Positions 28,796 through 39,045 of a DNA stretch of 64,000 bases are shown in pieces. Below the pieces are notes generated by a model. It had not been told where the DNA came from, searched no databases, and worked only from the letters and a program-made list of their open reading frames with translations. The stretch covers positions 3,224,001 through 3,288,000 of the forward strand of contig CP099977.1 of NCBI GenBank assembly GCA_024372495.1, in the 5' to 3' direction. Position 1 is the stretch's first letter; every line of letters starts with the position of its first letter. Source of the DNA: Pseudarthrobacter sp. Fe7. Lineage in GTDB: Bacteria > Actinomycetota > Actinomycetes > Actinomycetales > Micrococcaceae. The position numbers were made by a program, and so were the translations under genes.

Positions 28796-29993
28796 TTAAG
28801 GGCCAGAAATCTCCAGACCATGCGACGGTCCCTCTGCCGGTTTCACGCCCGCATATGTTTCCTGGCCTTCAACTCGCAGGGAGGCTTCTGCAGCCGGAAT
28901 CTTCCCGCCCAGTCCTGGCGGATCGGTCATTTCAAGAATTTCCTTGCTTGCGGCCGTCACCCGGCCAAGCACTGATTTGGCAATATCCACGCGTGAGGCC
29001 GGCTGCTTTCGGGACGCAGGCTCCGGCGGCTGACTGCTCCGCTTCGATAACTGCATCAGCCCAGCCGGACAGATAGCTTGCTGATTGAGGCCCTCTATCA
29101 ATTCGGTGCGCCTTAAGCACCGTGTAGGCCACTGACTCCGCCTCGACTTCGGCCAGCCCGCGGTGGTCCACGCTGCTCCCATACAGCTTGCCCACCTTGT
29201 CGTCTGGTCCGTGCAGCAGAACGTGCCCGAGCTCGTGCGCCAGCACCGCTGCCCGTTCCTCCGAGTTCAGCCAGCCGCCCACCTGCACCCGGTGCTGGGC
29301 AAAGTCCGTGAAGCCGCTTGTAAGCCCGAACTGTGAATCCGCGACGTGCACTGAGAAGCCATGTGCGCGGGCAACGGCAGTCAGTGACTCCCACAGCCGC
29401 GGCACCTCGACCGACGTGAGTGCAGCTGATCGAGGAACCAGCAGCGGGGTACCCTCGGTCTGCGAGACGTCGAAGACCGCCTGGCCCCGCCAGCCTGTGA
29501 TGAGCGTCTTCTTCCCCTCGTCAACGGCGCCCGTGGGAGCCTTGTCGCCAACAGGGATGCGGTGACGCGTGCCGTCAGGCAAGAGCACCTGTTGAACGCG
29601 GGCCGTCCTTGGCGCAATCACCCACAAAGCGTGCTCACCACGAAGAACAGTCCGCCCGTGCCGCTCCCATTCCTTGTAGCCGGCCACGAGCGTGGGCTCG
29701 TCGGTACCGCGCTGTGCCATCTGCATCATCAGCAGGGCAACATTCCCGCCGGAATAGCGCCACAGGCTGGCGGAAGCGTCAAGGAGAACCTGCCAATGTG
29801 AGGGCGACTCAACAGCCTTTTCAAGAATCGAGTGGAGTCCGTCCATCAATGCAGCGACGCGGTCCTCGGGCGCCATTCGCCGAGTCTCCAACGTGGAGTT
29901 CAGGCCAGCGGAGGGGCTTGACGGAACTTCGGGTGCAGCGGCCACGACAGCCACCCTTCTGCTTCTTGGATCGCAGCCAAGCTGCGCAGACAC
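28796..29993 (-). CDS. ArdC-like antirestriction/metallopeptidase protein, one frame break
   Basis: About 398 residues when restored, start GTG 29993. The N-terminal half resembles the ArdC ssDNA-binding domain (WRYSGGNVALLMMQMAQRG, VAGYKEWERHGRTVLRGEHA). The second half has a zinc peptidase site AAVLAHELGHVLLHGPD (HExxH) and a downstream Glu region AEVEAESVAYTVL. ArdC proteins on plasmids protect incoming DNA from restriction. CAGGCTCC at 29017-29024 should read CAGCTCC; correcting it continues AAGAASRKQPASRVD to a stop at 28796. The gene lies between DUF4913 and ssb in the transfer operon. Confidence 0.8.
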
Positions 29994-30029
29994 CGGTTCA
30001 TGGTTACCGGATCATCCGAGCGACATGAC

Positions 30030-30543
30030 TCAGAATTCGGGAACCAGTTGGTGGGCCGCCTTGCACCAGTCAAGGAAGGCCGGATCGTCGTTCGCAAGCA
30101 TGCGCGGTGCGGGCTCCTTGTGTGCCTGCAGTCCGACGCATCCGGCCGCCCTGGTGTGCGTCCTCAGGCGTTCGACGGCGTGTGGGAGCCTTTCGTGAAA
30201 GGCGAGCGGCCCAAAGCCCGGATCGTCCGTCATGTAGGAGGCCAGGCTCCGCGCGGTGCAGCGCGTACAACTCGGCCACGATCTCAGGGTGACGCCACCA
30301 GCAGTCCGGGACGACCGACGTCGTCAGTTGGTAGGTGGCCACGAGCCATCGCACCCACGCAAATAGCGATCGCCATGCCTCCTGCGATTGCTCGGTCGTC
30401 ATCTCCCGCCAGCGGCGGGTCACGGACTTGGGCCCAGCCTGTCCGGCAAATGCCGACCTGAAGAGTTGTGCAGTAATCTCGTCGTCCCCAAAGGAGCCTG
30501 AGGAGGGAACATCAAACTCATCGACGTTGTCACGGCTATGCAT
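30030..30543 (-). CDS. DUF4913-family protein, one frame break
   Basis: 170 residues when restored. Seen: a conserved Trp-rich core LFAWVRWLVATYQLTTSVVP followed by CWWRHPEIVAELYALHRAEL, then DDPGFGPLAFHERLPHAVERL. This matches the DUF4913 proteins that accompany actinobacterial TraG/VirD4 genes. CAGGCTCC at 30243-30250 should read CAGCTCC (HRAELASYMTDD restored). Its start overlaps the TraG stop by eight bases. The function is unknown. Position suggests a coupling-protein partner. Confidence 0.75.
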
Positions 30544-32353
30544 CAGGAGCCCCTTCGGTCTTCTGTTGACGCTGCTTGTGCCCGTCGGCCAACAGGCGCT
30601 CCATCTCAGCCTTCAGGCGGCGCAGTTCCCCGGCGTCCTTGCGCTTGTGCCATTCCAGGAGATCCAACAAAATGGGCCGCGTGCGCCGACCCAGCATGAG
30701 TGCGGTGCCAGCAGGGAGGCGTCGAATCTCGTCCAAGGCGATCACCGGACGGTCGCGAAGCTGTTCGCCGTCCTGCCGGCCCTGTGACGACCAGGAACGC
30801 GTGGTGAGCGTCAAGCTACGCTCGCCGAGCAGACCGGCGAGCGATCGGAGGTCGTGTTCGTCAGATCCGCCTCCGAAAATCACCTTGATGATGGCGGAGT
30901 CCCATATTGTTGACGCTTCATCGATGGACCAGCCCGAACGGGCCTGAGAGAGGGATTGGAGGACGACCAAGGTGGAAATGCCGATGCCGCCGCCATCAGC
31001 CAGCGCCACGGGTAGGCCCGGCCAGGGAGCCAAGTTGGCGATCTCATCGAGTATGAGGGACAGCGGCGGCTCAAGCCTGCCGCCTGGCGAAACGAACGCC
31101 ATTTCGCGTGCCGCGCTGTCAATGTCGTCGATCAGGGCGGAAAGATATGGACCGGCAGCAGCCGCGCCTGCCCGCGTGCCGATCAAATAGAGCGTGCCCC
31201 GTTCCCGAATGAACGCCTTCGGATCAAACTCCTCGGACTCATCCTGCGGGTTCAGTGCAGCCAAAACCTTCGGTGAAGACAGCGGGGCAACCGCTGCTGA
31301 GACGCCGATCCAGGAGTTCGAGGTATTCCGCGGGTCGTCTTCCAGGATTCCCATCAGGTCTGACTGCCAACCAAGCGCCGCGCCAGGCCTGCCCAGCACT
31401 TCCAGCGCTTCCCGGGCAAGCACAGGGCTAGAGGACCAGCGTCGGAATGCAGCCACTCCCTCGCCGGACATGGCAGCAGCATGGAGCAGGCATTGGAGGA
31501 CGATCAGCGAGCGCTTCTGCCACGCAGCGTTTTCGCCCTTCATCTCCGTGTCCGCGGTAATGACCAGCGCTCGCCGGGTGGCAACGTCCGGGTCCTCACA
31601 TCCCCGCACCGGTGACCAGCGGAGGGACGACGGCAAGCCTGACATGCCCTGGGGATCGAACACCGTCACCGGGCGCCCGCCAGAAGCCCTTGCCTTCATG
31701 GTCACTACAAGGTTGTCAGCCCGAGTAGACGTCGTTACGACGGCACCGGGCGCGTCGAGGATCGCATTGATGACCACGTAGAGGCCCTTGCCGGATCGGG
31801 GAGCACCTTGGATCACCATCGATTCTTCAGTGGAAACGTGGACCGTGACGCCGCGGGATCGGCCAAGGGTCCAGGACAGATCCTGCACCGAAGGCTTCAC
31901 CAGTCCCGGGCGGGTGAACTTTCCCCGCTTCCGGACCGCCCTCGCCCCAAAGTCGTGGACGATTTCGGCGCGACGGGCAACTCCGTCGCGGTTCAGGATG
32001 TCCTGCCGGAGCCACGCCCCCGATTGCTTCCACCGTCTCCACGCAATCAGCGCAGCCACGGCGAGCGCTCCGACCAGCAGCAGGGCCGGAGCCAGGATCC
32101 ACCAAACGCTGTCCGTGCCGATTGCGCAGTCCCCATGGCGCATGACAATCCAGTCCATCCTGTTTGCCAAAAGTCCGACGACGGCACCCGGGTTGAAAGG
32201 CGACGGCGGCAAGGCGCCGCAGTGCCAAGACGTCGCGAGTTGCGCCGCGGCCTGCACCAGCGCGCAGAGACATACGTAAGCTGCCGCTCCAGCGAGAGCA
32301 GCGGTGACGAGCGGATTGTCGCTGGCAGCCCGGGAACTCACTGGCTGTCTCAC
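30536..32353 (-). CDS. TraG/VirD4-type conjugative coupling protein
   Basis: Membrane-anchored ATPase that hands the relaxase-DNA complex to the secretion channel, 605 residues. It has two N-terminal hydrophobic segments (about residues 15-40 and 75-100), Walker A QGAPRSGKGLYV near 185, Walker B LSLILDEIANLAPWPGL near 434, and a C-terminal IALDEIRRLPAGTALMLGRR. The GTG start at 32353 overlaps the VirB4 stop as GTGA. As printed, the sequence fuses it in frame with VirB4 because of one extra base at 32383-32390. The N-terminal start VRQPVSSRAASDNPL is the family-like one. Confidence 0.87.
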   Translation of the reverse strand: MRQPVSSRAASDNPLVTAALAGAAAYVCLCALVQAAAQLATSWHCGALPPSPFNPGAVVGLLANRMDWIVMRHGDCAIGTDSVWWILAPALLLVGALAVAALIAWRRWKQSGAWLRQDILNRDGVARRAEIVHDFGARAVRKRGKFTRPGLVKPSVQDLSWTLGRSRGVTVHVSTEESMVIQGAPRSGKGLYVVINAILDAPGAVVTTSTRADNLVVTMKARASGGRPVTVFDPQGMSGLPSSLRWSPVRGCEDPDVATRRALVITADTEMKGENAAWQKRSLIVLQCLLHAAAMSGEGVAAFRRWSSSPVLAREALEVLGRPGAALGWQSDLMGILEDDPRNTSNSWIGVSAAVAPLSSPKVLAALNPQDESEEFDPKAFIRERGTLYLIGTRAGAAAAGPYLSALIDDIDSAAREMAFVSPGGRLEPPLSLILDEIANLAPWPGLPVALADGGGIGISTLVVLQSLSQARSGWSIDEASTIWDSAIIKVIFGGGSDEHDLRSLAGLLGERSLTLTTRSWSSQGRQDGEQLRDRPVIALDEIRRLPAGTALMLGRRTRPILLDLLEWHKRKDAGELRRLKAEMERLLADGHKQRQQKTEGAPDA

Positions 32354-33796
32354 AGCATCCTGTCGTCTGTCCCGAAAACGGCCAGGCTCGTCCGTCGTCA
32401 CGCGGTTGGCAACGATGAAGGAGCGGTTGCCGACTTTCCAGAGACCGACGCCCTTCGGCAGGTTCTCAACGTGCTCGCACTCAGCTTCCGTGAGGCCCAA
32501 GGCTTCCTTTGTAAGTCGCATGGCATCATGCTTCTGGCGGTAAATGATCCTGGTATCTGCTTCGGTGAGGAGGCCCAGGGCTTTCTGCCGATGTCCGCTG
32601 GTACTGTCGCCGATCTCGTTGAGGTCAGCGACCTTGTGCATTATCAGCAGGTTGGCAATGCCGTATGTTCTGGCAAGGCGCCATTGCTCGCTCATTTTCG
32701 CCAACATGTAGGGATCGGCGAGCATCCGCCAACCTTCGTCGTACACGACAAGGCGCTTGCCGCCGTCGGGATTGGTGATTGCCGCCTCGAGCCAGGTGGC
32801 GCCGCAAGCGGCGGCTAGCGAAAGGGCCTGCTCTGACGCTCCGATGAGGGCGGAGGTATCCATCACCATCATTGGGGCATCCGCGTCGAAGGCTACGGTA
32901 GACGGAGCATCGAACATGCCCTCCAGATCACCGGACACCGTGCGCCGAAGGGAATGGCTGACGGCCGTTCCTCCCTCCGCGCCGACGAGAGCCACCATCT
33001 CCTTCGACGGTCGCAGTAGATGGTCAAGCACCATCGGCAATGTGGGATTGGAGTTTTCCGCCATGGTTTCCATAAGGGCGATATCCAACGCTGTGTGCTC
33101 GACGGGTCGGAGCGGCATCCCTTGACGCATGAGGGAGACCAGTGCCACCAGGAGATACCGGCGTCGTTGCCGAACGACAGCCTGCCACTGCGCCTCGGTG
33201 AGGGCGCTTGACCGTGGCCCGGCGTCCAGCGGATTTACTCGTGCCGGACGGCCAGGTCCGACGGAGATGACTTTTCCACCGACAGCTTTGGCGACGGCGA
33301 CCCACTCACCCTTGGGATCAGAGGCGACCGCTGCTTTCCTGCCCAACGTAATGGACCGCGCCACGAGCGACTTGCCGCACATCGATTTGCCTGTGCCGAC
33401 GGTTCCGATAACGACGATGGATGGGCCGCTGATGATCCCTTTGTCGTAAAGGATCCAGGGATCGTAGGAGAAGGCTCCCGACCCAAAGACATCGGTTCCG
33501 ATGTAGGTGCCTTCGTGCCCCAGCCCCGATTCGGTAAGAAAAGGGTAAGCGGCCGCGAAGGTCATGGTTGAGGCGCGGTGCGGCGCTGGACGTAACCGGT
33601 GCGGGCCCCGGAGCGAGTTCGGTTCTTTACTCCCCCAATCGCCCGTCACGCGAAATTTCTGAAGTCCCGGCTGTTCATGCTCCGACGGAGCACTCGCCCG
33701 CCCGGGCTCCTGTGGTGCCGGTCGGCGTCGTGCTTTCCGTTCGTCCCGGTTCTTGTCCGACGGAAGGTATTCGAAAGTGGCCTTGGTTGTCTTCAT
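32350..33796 (-). CDS. VirB4-type conjugation ATPase, one frame break at its end
   Basis: Energises assembly of the type IV secretion channel; 481 residues when restored. Seen: Walker A IGTVGTGKSMCGKSL near residue 135, SDPKGEWVAVAKAVGGKVI, Walker B KRLVVYDEGWRMLAD near 349, and an arginine-rich LARTYGIANLLIMHKVADL. CAGGCTCG at 32383-32390 should read CAGCTCG, giving the end VTTDELAVFGTDDRML and TGA at 32350. Uncorrected, it runs into TraG as one 1102-codon frame. It starts at 33796 as ATGA with the SCO6880-like gene. It is shorter than proteobacterial VirB4, with the missing N-terminal part perhaps supplied by that neighbour. Confidence 0.87.
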
Positions 33797-35292
33797 CGCA
33801 GTCCCCTCCCCAGTGGCAGGCCGCTGGCAACAAAGGCCGCCCATTGCTGTCCGTAGAGAAGCCGCAGCTCAACGAAAGCGCCCGCCGCTGCGGACTCAAG
33901 CTCCTGGCGGTGCCGTGCCAAGTCCTCCAATGAAGTGGCTGTGACGGTCATATACGCGGCCGGGCGGACGTCACCGTGGCCGGCGACTATCTCTTCCTCC
34001 CGTTGTGTCACTTCTTCCTCCTCGGCCCTTTGCTCACGGGTGAGCGGTCTGTCGAAGCGTGCATTGATGCGGCGACGGGTCTCGTGGGCTTCCTGGGCTG
34101 AGCGGATGTCACGAAGTGCTTCTGCGGTCGGTACCGCCCGAATAACCTCGGTGAAGGTGTGGCGGAATTCGCCCACATAGATCAGGGGGTGGAGGAAGCC
34201 CGGGAAGACTTTCTGCCGCGGCCATTCAGCAATCCAGAAGGTCTGATGGAAGCCGGAATCTGTCCGCAGGTAGGTCCAGTGCTCCTCTACGCCCATCGGG
34301 CCCTGCCTCATGAGCTCATCCGTAGACTCTGCTGCTGGTGCGTTCGACGCCGGAGCTGTCGCGGCCGTGGCTTTGCCGGCGGGCAGAAGGGCAGGATCGA
34401 AGGCACTGCGGATGATGGCAAGCAGCCCCGGCTCGCCGAGCCATTCATCGACTTTGACGTTGTGGGTACCCAGCGACGTTCGTATCGCCTCGACTTCGAG
34501 CCGCAGGACGTGTTCAAGGCCGGTGACGCCCCCGCCTGACTCCCTGATCCGCCGTCGCGCCTTGCTCGTGTCCAGGACAACCGAGACAAGCAGCTCATGG
34601 CTCATAGCTGAGCCCGCGGCGCCCAGTAAGTCCTCGTACGCGCGGCGTCCCCAAGCAGCATCTTCCTTGCAGTCTCGCGCCGGCAGGGCATTCTCCCTGT
34701 AGAAGTCCCAGAGGGACGATGACGGGTAAGGCACGGTGTAGTCCTGGATGGCGATGCGGGCAACGCTTTGCCGTTGGGCCATGCCGGCCTGAACGCGTGA
34801 CCAGGCCTGGACTGCCCACGCTTTATCGTCAGCATCCAGGAGAGCGAATGAACGCGTACTGCACTTTAGCACCGCGATTGCTTCCTTGCCGTGGCCATCG
34901 ACCAGGAAGCATTCCCCACGGGCGGTTGCTCGAATCTCCAGATTGCCCAACCCTCCCGGGAGGGCAAGTCGGCCGGCGATGCGTGGAGCTTCAGGCTTTG
35001 CGAGGAACCTCGTCTGGCCCGCCGCTGCGCGGTAGAAGAACGTCGCGATGTGTTGTGCCCAGACTGGATATGGGACACGGGAGTACTGCAGTATTCCGAG
35101 CAGTATCAGCGCGAGCCACATAGGCCCAGTGGTGAATAATCCGATTGGACCATGGCTCGCTGATGCAACGATGGCGACGGTAACTCCCGCGGCCACAATG
35201 AGCAACTGGTACCACTTGAGCCCGAGGAAGAAGCCGCGGCGCTCGTACCTTGGGAATTTGACGGCTTCCAACGCGCGCCCGTCTTCAGACAT
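33793..35292 (-). CDS. SCO6880-family conjugation protein
   Basis: 499 residues. Two hydrophobic segments follow the N-terminus (LKWYQLLIVAAGVTVAIVAS and FTTGPMWLALILLGILQY), then a large cytoplasmic domain with a long charged helix (about residues 415-470, rich in Glu and Arg). Similar proteins precede VirB4 ATPases in actinobacterial elements and resemble the N-terminal part of VirB4 or the PrgI/TraC region. ATG 35292 is preceded by AAGGGAGG; the frame is open upstream but not conserved. It overlaps TrbL (8 bases) and VirB4 (ATGA), so it is in the transfer operon. Confidence 0.75.
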   Translation of the reverse strand: MSEDGRALEAVKFPRYERRGFFLGLKWYQLLIVAAGVTVAIVASASHGPIGLFTTGPMWLALILLGILQYSRVPYPVWAQHIATFFYRAAAGQTRFLAKPEAPRIAGRLALPGGLGNLEIRATARGECFLVDGHGKEAIAVLKCSTRSFALLDADDKAWAVQAWSRVQAGMAQRQSVARIAIQDYTVPYPSSSLWDFYRENALPARDCKEDAAWGRRAYEDLLGAAGSAMSHELLVSVVLDTSKARRRIRESGGGVTGLEHVLRLEVEAIRTSLGTHNVKVDEWLGEPGLLAIIRSAFDPALLPAGKATAATAPASNAPAAESTDELMRQGPMGVEEHWTYLRTDSGFHQTFWIAEWPRQKVFPGFLHPLIYVGEFRHTFTEVIRAVPTAEALRDIRSAQEAHETRRRINARFDRPLTREQRAEEEEVTQREEEIVAGHGDVRPAAYMTVTATSLEDLARHRQELESAAAGAFVELRLLYGQQWAAFVASGLPLGRGLR

Positions 35293-36656
35293 GAGGGGTG
35301 CCTCCCTTCGGAGGATCAATTCTTGGTGACTGGGGTTTCGGAGGTTGAGTGCTCGACGGGCCTGGCGTGTGAGCGGCAGGCCGCGCTCGCGGTCCCGGTT
35401 CGGTAGGTGTACTCTGCCGGGCTGGCGCTGGAGCGGCGCCGCCTTGGCTTGGCGCACTTGAACGCACGAACCCTCTGGGTTCCGCGGACTGCGGTGCTTC
35501 CGGTGATCCGGTTGATGATCCTGTCTTCAAAGCTCTCTGTCCTGCATCGGGGCCCGGTGAGGTCAAGCCGGCGGGCACAGGAGGAGCTGACACCTGTGTC
35601 GGGAAGACGTTACGGCTCGAATTGATGGGCCGTGTCATCGCGGAACGACTCACCATGTTCGCGAGAGTCAGTCGGCCGCCTGCCTGCCGACTGATTTGGC
35701 GGGCCGCAACACTGGTGCTTCGCGACAGAACGTGGCCACCGCCCGCCGTTTGCGCAGCTGCAGCCAGTTCCCCTCCAGCGAAGCTCACCAAACGCAGGGC
35801 CATCATGGGTGCCCCACACGCGAGGGCCATGCCGACGGTTCCCGCTGCCAAGCCCGCGAAGGACTTGGAATCGGCAAAGAGCTTCACGGCGACGGCCAAG
35901 ACGGTTGCAGCCAAGGGCTTGGCCACAACCAACGCGATGACAACCTCACACCAACGACGAGCCCAGGATTTTGTCTTGTCCCAGGGCAGCAGCATAAGGG
36001 CCACGGGTGCGACGGCGGCGAGGACGACAAGGGCGAAGGAGCGGAAGATCATCGAGCACATCAGGATGAAGGCGAGTATCCAAACGACCACGACGGCCAT
36101 CATGGTCACCACGGCCGCACCCGCCGGCCCGCCGGTGGTACCGGGAGCCAGCGAGACCAGGTTCCATTCCCGGCCGCTTCCCTGGGGCCCTCGTTCAAAG
36201 CCGAAGAGCCGCATGAAGACGAGGTAGGGATCAGAGCCAATTGACTGCAGCAGAGCGGCAGACGCTAGATCTGTTGCCCTCGTCAACTGCCGGACGAGGT
36301 ACACAGCGGCGCCCACCAACGGGATCGCGACGGCTCCGCCTATCATCGCCCTTCCAATACGTCTGGGTTGCTGACTAATGAGCCCGGAGAGCAGCTGCAG
36401 AATCATCACGACGGCGAGCGGAGTCAGCATTACAACCACCCACCAGGCTCGTGAGTCCCTGGATGGACAACCACTGGGAGTCGTCGACGTTCGACACAGT
36501 GAAGGCACCCGTGATGAAGGCCCACAGCCACGACGCCATGTTCTGCAGAATGTTTGCGAACAGTGACGTGACCGCGCCGAGGGCGTTGTCGTTTGCCTGT
36601 GACACCAAGCCGCATCCGGGCGGCCACCATCCATTGAGATCGCACTCAACGGGCAT
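35285..36656 (-). CDS. TrbL/VirB6-like polytopic membrane protein, one frame break
   Basis: Channel membrane component, 456 residues when restored. The N-terminus (MPVECDLNGWWPPGCGL) is followed by about six hydrophobic segments up to residue 270, including WWVVVMLTPLAVVMILQLLSG and ALVVLAAVAPVALMLLPWDKTKSWARRW. The last 150 residues are a Pro/Ala/Ser-rich, probably disordered tail. CAGGCTCG at 36444-36451 should read CAGCTCG; the repair joins IQGLTS to WWVVV. It starts four bases after the small pilin-like gene. Confidence 0.78.
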
Positions 36657-36659
36657 GAC

Positions 36660-36947
36660 CTAGAACCCGAGAGGGAATGCGGTTTGCGACCAGAGGATGT
36701 AGCCGTTGATGCCGCCAAGGATGGCAGCCACGGGGCCTGTCCAGAGGAGGATCACGCCTCCGCTGGAAGCCAGGCGCGACGATTGGCTCAGCTTGCCGGC
36801 CAGCAGCAGGGCTGCGCCGATGATCGCCACGATGGCGATGATGATGAAAGCGCCGACCAGGATGCCGCCGCCAATTTGTTTGAGCGATTCAAGGAAGGGG
36901 AAACTCGCGTTCGGCGTGATTCCCGGGTCCACCGCTGCCAGTAACAT
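36660..36947 (-). CDS. Small two-segment membrane protein, TrbC/VirB2 pilin-like
   Basis: 95 residues. After a short N-terminal part (DPGITPNASFPFLESL) come two hydrophobic segments (IGGGILVGAFIIIAIVAIIGAALLLAG and VILLWTGPVAAILGGINGYIL) separated by a basic loop. That size and layout fit the VirB2/TrbC pilin position, immediately before TrbL. A typical pilin signal peptidase site is not obvious, so it may instead be a small scaffold protein. Confidence 0.6.
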   Translation of the reverse strand: MLLAAVDPGITPNASFPFLESLKQIGGGILVGAFIIIAIVAIIGAALLLAGKLSQSSRLASSGGVILLWTGPVAAILGGINGYILWSQTAFPLGF

Positions 36948-37173
36948 GGGTGCTCCGTCCGTCGTATTCCATGGAGTGAGCAGATGAGCTCACACGTTCA
37001 TGGGAGGTGAAGCATGGAACGACATGACCTGAACATCGAACACGCCTATCGGACACGACGACGACCAGACTTGCATTGACCCCACTCACCGCGTGGAGGG
37101 GGTCTCCCAACAGGACGTCGCTTATGCGCTGACGCGCCATGGCCGAGATGCCCACAGCGCGCGACACGAGCCC

Positions 37174-38296
37174 TCAGCGCGGAAGCAGATCAAAGTAGAC
37201 GGTGCCGGAATTCCAGCTAATTGGATGCAGTAATGTACCCACGGCGGGGTTCAAGGCGCTCCACATCATGCCGTTGCCCGCGTAGATGCCAACGTGCCCC
37301 CAGTTATCCGGTCCTTGGGGATTCTGAACCACCAGGTCCCCCGGCTGCGGGTCGTCGGTCCGAACCCCAACACGCCACTGCTCCACCCGCGGCAGTTCGA
37401 TTCCAGCCTGCCGATAGATCCATTGCACGTAGCCGGAACAGTCCCAGGCTTTGAATGCAGTGCCGCCCCACACATACCGTCCACCTAGACCTTCCTGCGT
37501 GAACCGCAGAATGTCCTGGCGGAGCTGACTCAGGTTTTTCCAAGAGGCCGCAGGCCCCACTTTGGGCGGCGAAGATGAGCAAGGAGGCTGGCGACGTGTC
37601 CGGTTCCAACGCAGCAACGACTGCTGTCGCTGCACGCTCCCAACGCGCGTAAAGCTCGGGAAAAGCAGATACCTGGACTGCCTGAGCAGCCAAGTCTTTG
37701 TCCATCGCCTGCCACCCCGGTACGTCGAGCAGCCCTCGAGGACTTCCTCGGTTGGGACCCAAAGGGCCGCCGTAGAAGGCGCGGGCGTTGTAGAAAACGT
37801 CCATAAGCTGCTCAACGCTCCCCCACCCTGCCGTGGGACGTTGTTGAGCCGAGCCTATCGAGTCATGGTCGCTCCCAACGCCATCATTTGGAAAACCCAT
37901 GGAAGCCGGAACCCTGGGATTTGCGAGTACGCGCAAACTCGACTCCTGCATTGCCATCATGATGGCAATGATCTGTCCCGAACGGGGTACACCAAGCTGT
38001 TTTCCGACCCCAATGTACGCGCGAGCCACTCTTTCCTGTCGCGAGTTCAGCTCGTATAGCACCTGGCTACCATCGCGGACCTCCAGGCCATCGCCAGTCC
38101 CCGTACCCGTGCTGATAGATGCAGCATCAGCCGGAGCACAAGCGACAGCTGGCTCTCCTCTCAGACCGGCAAGTAGAGCCACACCCGCGACGAACGCCAT
38201 CAGGCCGAGAAGCACAAGGACAGTCACAGCGGCAGCGACACCTTTCAGCAGTGCCCGCCTTCTAGCCAGACCGGCCACGGCCATAGGACCGACCAT
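37174..38296 (-). CDS. NlpC/P60 (C40) cell-wall hydrolase of the transfer apparatus, one frame break
   Basis: Locally opens peptidoglycan for the conjugation channel; 373 residues when restored. It has an N-terminal membrane anchor (GVAAAVTVLVLLGLMAFVAG), a lysozyme-like helical region with QIIAIMMAMQESSLRVLAN and GSAQQRPTAGWGS, and a C-terminal NlpC/P60 domain with AWDCSGYVQWIYRQAG (nucleophile Cys) and NWGHVGIYAGNGMM (His). The frame is lost at the C4 run 37555-37558, where one base appears extra (QSGPAASWKNL restored). It overlaps the TcpC-like gene as ATGA. Two wall-active domains in one protein is usual for actinobacterial elements. Confidence 0.85.
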
Positions 38297-39042
38297 CAGT
38301 AGACGATCCGGTCCGCGGTCGCATAGAAGGCAACCATGGCGCAGCGGTCAGCCGGAGCTGTAGCCGCAGGCGGGCAGTTCAGCATCACCGTTATAGGTGC
38401 GGAATAAGTGTTTCGGTCCCTGCTCGTCTCATCGAGCACTTGCACGGTCACAGTGCACACGTGAAGGCCAGCCCACGGCGGAGGGAATTCTTGAACTTTG
38501 GCTAGCTCGAGATCGCAGCGAACAGATTGGGCTTTGGCGCTCCGGCGCGCCGACTCCCGTCCAGGGCTCGCGAAGGACGTGGCCGTCACACCGGTGGCCT
38601 CGAACTCTTTGACCAACACCGATAAGGGGTTGGATCCATCGGGAAGCAACTCCCACCACGAGCGCACCCGTGCATACACGTCCGAATACGACGACGAGCG
38701 GCTGTCCCAGGTGTAGATTCCCCTTGCTGCCTCTACAGCGAGCGCACGGAAGTCGCGCGTTGGCGAAAGATCAACAGGCGAGGCCAGTACAGCCACATTG
38801 GTTTCACCAGGGAGAGCAGAGGGCGCGCCCGTTGCTGACGGTGTCCCGGAAGGTACTGACGGTGGAGGCGTGCTTGGTATCGGGCCTGGGACCGGCGCCG
38901 CAGCGGGCCTATCGACCGGCCACAACAGGATGACAAGGCCGCCTATCAGCAACACAACGAAGAGTCCGGCAACGAACGAGCGCTGACGGCCCACCGCGAG
39001 GAGTGCACGCAGTCCCCGGCTCCCCGTCCCCCAGCTAACCAT
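38296..39042 (-). CDS. TcpC/VirB8-like conjugation protein
   Basis: 248 residues with one N-terminal membrane segment (SFVAGLFVVLLIGGLVILLW), a Pro/Ser-rich linker (about residues 50-80), and an extracytoplasmic domain containing ARGIYTWDSRSSSYSDVYAR and two Cys (SVRCDLELAK, GLHVCTVTV). The topology fits the NTF2-like TcpC/VirB8 scaffold proteins of Gram-positive systems. It follows the sigma-like gene after three bases and overlaps the wall hydrolase by ATGA. Confidence 0.7.
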   Translation of the reverse strand: MVSWGTGSRGLRALLAVGRQRSFVAGLFVVLLIGGLVILLWPVDRPAAAPVPGPIPSTPPPSVPSGTPSATGAPSALPGETNVAVLASPVDLSPTRDFRALAVEAARGIYTWDSRSSSYSDVYARVRSWWELLPDGSNPLSVLVKEFEATGVTATSFASPGRESARRSAKAQSVRCDLELAKVQEFPPPWAGLHVCTVTVQVLDETSRDRNTYSAPITVMLNCPPAATAPADRCAMVAFYATADRIVY

Positions 39043-39045
39043 GAC

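Noticed and set aside
30536-33844. Single 1102-codon VirB4-VirD4 fusion protein
   Set aside because: It depends on one extra base in CAGGCTCG at 32383-32390. The corrected frame gives a natural VirB4 end and a GTGA start for TraG.
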